A stretch of DNA of 7,054 nt. Origin: an uncultured Clostridia bacterium. GTDB taxonomy: Bacteria > Bacillota > Clostridia > Christensenellales > Borkfalkiaceae. Shown here piece after piece: positions 5,081-7,054 of the stretch. How positions within the stretch are numbered: position 1 is the first letter of the stretch; each line of letters begins with the position of its first letter. The translations under genes were made by a program, and so were the position numbers. The notes under the pieces are model-generated. The model did no database searches. It saw nothing but the letters and a program-made list of their open reading frames with translations, and had not been told where the DNA came from. The stretch covers positions 1 to 7,054 of the forward strand of contig CALARO010000194.1 in NCBI GenBank assembly GCA_937888935.1, read 5' to 3'.

Positions 5081-5665
5081 TTATTTCACTTCGTCCATAT
5101 CGCCGAAATCTTTTACGTCGTTTTCGATTTCCTTTTTCACTTTACGCACGCCCGCGCTCAGCCAAAGCGTGGTAACGACGTCGCTCACGCCGTCGATAAT
5201 CAGCGATATCCCGAGAAGAAGCATCACCGATTCGCCGAACATCACGAGAATACCGAGAACGATGGTAAGCAACGCGAGCAAAAACCAGATCCACCAGCCC
5301 TGCGATTTCGCTTTGAACGCGTCGAAACCGTCGCGAAGTTTGCTTGCGCCGTCGATCACGAGAAAAATGCCGAAAAATAAGCCGATTACCGTAAGCACTA
5401 CGCCCGATTTCGCGATGAAGAAAATGCCGAGAAGCAACAGCACCGCCGAAAAAATCAGGTTTTCGGGGAACAGCCGCGCCGACGAAAAATACCTTATAAG
5501 AAGCGCGGCGGAAAGCACGAGCATCGCCACGCCCGCCACTTTGCATACCACGCTGCCCGCGTCGTCCGGTTTGGCTACGAACAAAATTCCGAGAACGATC
5601 GCCACGATTGCCGTAACGAGCTTTTCCCATTTGAGTTTCGTGAAAAATTTCTTGATTTCGCTCAT
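5081..5665 (-). CDS. HdeD/DUF308-family membrane protein
   Basis: 194 residues with six predicted membrane helices at about 13-31, 38-57, 67-84, 87-106, 122-142 and 147-168. It shows the internal repetition typical of HdeD/DUF308 proteins: LGILFVAKP, LGIFFIAKSG and LGILVMFGES open successive helix pairs, and LVIDGASKL and LIIDGVSDV close the second and third. The C-terminus is a charged cytoplasmic tail (KVKKEIENDVKDFGDMDEVK). E. coli HdeD is linked to acid resistance at high density, but most members in Bacillota have no known role, so I give no gene symbol. The ATG has a GGGAG site with a spacing of about 9 bases. A TATAAT lies upstream at 5699-5704. It is separated from valS by 84 bases and may be transcribed independently. 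Confidence 0.9.
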   Translation of the reverse strand: MSEIKKFFTKLKWEKLVTAIVAIVLGILFVAKPDDAGSVVCKVAGVAMLVLSAALLIRYFSSARLFPENLIFSAVLLLLGIFFIAKSGVVLTVIGLFFGIFLVIDGASKLRDGFDAFKAKSQGWWIWFLLALLTIVLGILVMFGESVMLLLGISLIIDGVSDVVTTLWLSAGVRKVKKEIENDVKDFGDMDEVK

Positions 5666-5698
5666 GATAATTTATCTCCCGTTTTTCTTTTGCGATAT

Positions 5699-5727
5699 AT
5701 TATATAAACGCGTTTCCGGGAAATGAA
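5699..5727 (-). promoter_or_regulatory. Possible promoter for the HdeD-type gene
   Basis: On the minus strand a perfect TATAAT (5704-5699) lies 33 bases before the start codon, but the -35 is poor (TTCATT at 17-base spacing or TTTCAT at 18). A 9-base direct repeat (AAATGAAAC on the plus strand at 5721-5729 and 5738-5746) covers the -35 region and may be an activator or repressor site. Confidence 0.45.
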
Positions 5728-5749
5728 ACAATCGCAAAAATGAAACCGC

Positions 5750-7054
5750 TTACGAATTGAGATCTTTAAGCTGCGCTTCGCATTTTTCAAGCATATCGAG
5801 GTATTTTTTCACTTTTTCGCGCTCGTCTTCCACAAGCTTCGCGGGCGCTTTGTTTACGAAATTCGCGTTGGCGAGTTTGCCTTCGGCGCGCGCGATTTCG
5901 CCCTTGATCCGCTCGATTTCCGCCGCGAGCCGCGCCTTTTCTTTTTCGATATCCACAAGCTCGCCGAGCGGCACGTAGATCTGCGCCGCTTCCGTCACCT
6001 GCGAAACCGTTTTTTCGCCGATACTTTCCGCGCTTTCGGTGAATTTCAGCGCGGACGCGCCCGCAAGGCGCAGAATACAGTCTTCATTCAGCTTCATCAG
6101 CCGCTTGCTTTCCGTGACGAGATACACTTCCACTTTTCTGGAAGGCGGGCATTGCGCCGCCGTTTTCATATTGCGCACCGCTTTGATTACGTCCATTACG
6201 CCTTCGAACGTGCGCGCTTCTTTTTTATAGGACATGCGCGAATTGTACCGCGGGAAGTCCGCCACCATGATGCTGCCGCGCTTTTCGCCGCCTTCGAAAA
6301 CGGGCAGAATCGAATAGATTTCTTCCGTGACGAACGGAATGAACGGGTGCAGCAATTTCAACGCGTTTTCAAGCACGAAGCACAGCACGGAAAGCGCGCC
6401 GAGCCGCTTCGTTTCGTCTTCTCCGTAAAGCGCGGGTTTTGTAAGCTCGATATACCAATCGCAGAAATTATCCCACACGAAGCTTGTGGCAAGCTCGCTT
6501 GCAACGCCGAGTTCGTACTTGGAAAGGTTCGCCGTGACTTCGCGGATGCACGTTTGCAGTCTTGAAATAATCCATTTATCCGCGGGCGTGAGTTTCACGC
6601 TTTCGATCGCGGGGATTTTTTTGCCTTCGGCGTTCATTAAAACGAAGCGCGAAGCGTTCCACAGTTTATTGATGAAATTGCGCGATGCTTCCACTTTCGT
6701 ATCGGAATAGCGCGTATCGTTGCCGGGCGCGATCCCCGTCATCAGCGAAAGTCTGAGCGAATCCGCGCCGTATTTTTCGATGACTTCGAGCGGATCTATG
6801 CCGTTGCCGAGCGATTTGCTCATTTTTCTGCCCTGCTCGTCGCGCACGATGCCGTGAATCAGCACGTCGCGGAAGGGCGCTTTGCCCGTATGCTCGATGC
6901 CCGAGAAAATCATACGCGCCACCCAGAAGAAGATAATATCGTAGCCGGTGACAAGCACGTCGGTAGGATAGAAATACTTATAATCTTCCGTTTTATCGGG
7001 GAAGCCGAGCGTGGAGAACGGCCAGAGAGCCGAAGAAAACCACGTATCGAGAAC
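5750..7054 (-). CDS. valS: Valyl-tRNA synthetase, C-terminal half
   Basis: Class I aminoacyl-tRNA synthetase that charges tRNA-Val in the cytoplasm. The first codon at the right edge (7054) is already in frame, so 434 residues are present of a usual 860-900; the N-terminal HIGH half lies outside. The fragment opens VLDTWFSSALWPFSTLG, then VLVTGYDIIFFWVARM, both ValS signatures. The KMSKS ATP-binding loop is intact (residues 77-81, bases 6812-6826). The helical anticodon-binding domain follows (about 165-330, including the FIPFVTEEIY motif). The end is the valine-specific coiled coil that contacts tRNA (from VDIEKEKARLAAEIERIKGE to EKCEAQLKDLNS), with the conserved NANFVNKAPAKLVE inside. The true start is outside the window; the GTG at 6958 is internal. 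I see no hairpin terminator in the 84 bases after the stop. Confidence 0.98.
   Translation of the reverse strand, partial: VLDTWFSSALWPFSTLGFPDKTEDYKYFYPTDVLVTGYDIIFFWVARMIFSGIEHTGKAPFRDVLIHGIVRDEQGRKMSKSLGNGIDPLEVIEKYGADSLRLSLMTGIAPGNDTRYSDTKVEASRNFINKLWNASRFVLMNAEGKKIPAIESVKLTPADKWIISRLQTCIREVTANLSKYELGVASELATSFVWDNFCDWYIELTKPALYGEDETKRLGALSVLCFVLENALKLLHPFIPFVTEEIYSILPVFEGGEKRGSIMVADFPRYNSRMSYKKEARTFEGVMDVIKAVRNMKTAAQCPPSRKVEVYLVTESKRLMKLNEDCILRLAGASALKFTESAESIGEKTVSQVTEAAQIYVPLGELVDIEKEKARLAAEIERIKGEIARAEGKLANANFVNKAPAKLVEDEREKVKKYLDMLEKCEAQLKDLNS

Noticed and set aside
6958..6960. GTG at 6958 as the start of a short protein
   Set aside because: The frame stays open to the window edge and the upstream residues are typical ValS sequence, so this is an internal valine codon.
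1..7054. Novel defence, mobile or biosynthetic system
   Set aside because: No transposase, integrase, phage, nuclease, toxin-antitoxin or biosynthetic signature was seen. Recognised genes are ordinary sporulation, translation and envelope genes.

Overview
The window looks like a chromosomal segment of a spore-forming member of the Bacillota, most likely class Clostridia. The evidence is a spoVAC-spoVAD-spoVAE block (found only in endospore formers), Clostridia-style AGGAG ribosome binding sites, and a GC-rich third codon position with many GCG, GGC and GAA codons. The large Gly/Ser/Glu-rich membrane protein and the repeat-bearing lipoprotein resemble proteins of uncultured gut Clostridia (for example Christensenellales). 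That placement is an inference from memory, not a search.

Left part (1-2105), minus strand: the spoVA operon in the order spoVAC, spoVAD, spoVAE, with spoVAE running off the left edge. These proteins move calcium dipicolinate (DPA) into the developing spore and help release it at germination. A sigma-G-like promoter (GCATA, 17-base spacer, CAAATTA) lies upstream, followed by an approximately 200-base leader with a small coding-like ORF before spoVAC. A GC-rich double-hairpin element, like dispersed repeats in Clostridia, separates spoVAD from spoVAE.

Centre (2027-3570), plus strand: a single gene with a textbook sigma-A promoter, a strong ribosome binding site and a strong rho-independent terminator. 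It encodes an unrecognised four-helix membrane protein with a large, probably external acidic domain flanked by Gly-Ser-Glu repeat linkers. It is divergent from spoVA and convergent with the lipoprotein gene.

Right part (3595-7054), minus strand, in transcription order: the 3' part of valS (valyl-tRNA synthetase, entering from the right edge), a six-helix HdeD/DUF308-type membrane protein, a 62-residue lysine-tailed protein, and a lipoprotein with alternating beta-rich repeats of the InlB/Listeria-Bacteroides type. The lipoprotein gene has its own extended -10 promoter, and its predicted mRNA begins exactly at a stem-loop. The leaders of the small gene and the lipoprotein gene share a motif (GCCGTCCG plus CGG(G)AGAAAAAG), which suggests related leader architecture or common control.

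I see no tRNA, rRNA, CRISPR array, insertion sequence or phage gene. No clearly new multi-gene system is evident. The most unusual items are the repeat-linker membrane protein, the duplicated A-B-A-B lipoprotein, the paired leaders and the spoVA leader ORF.
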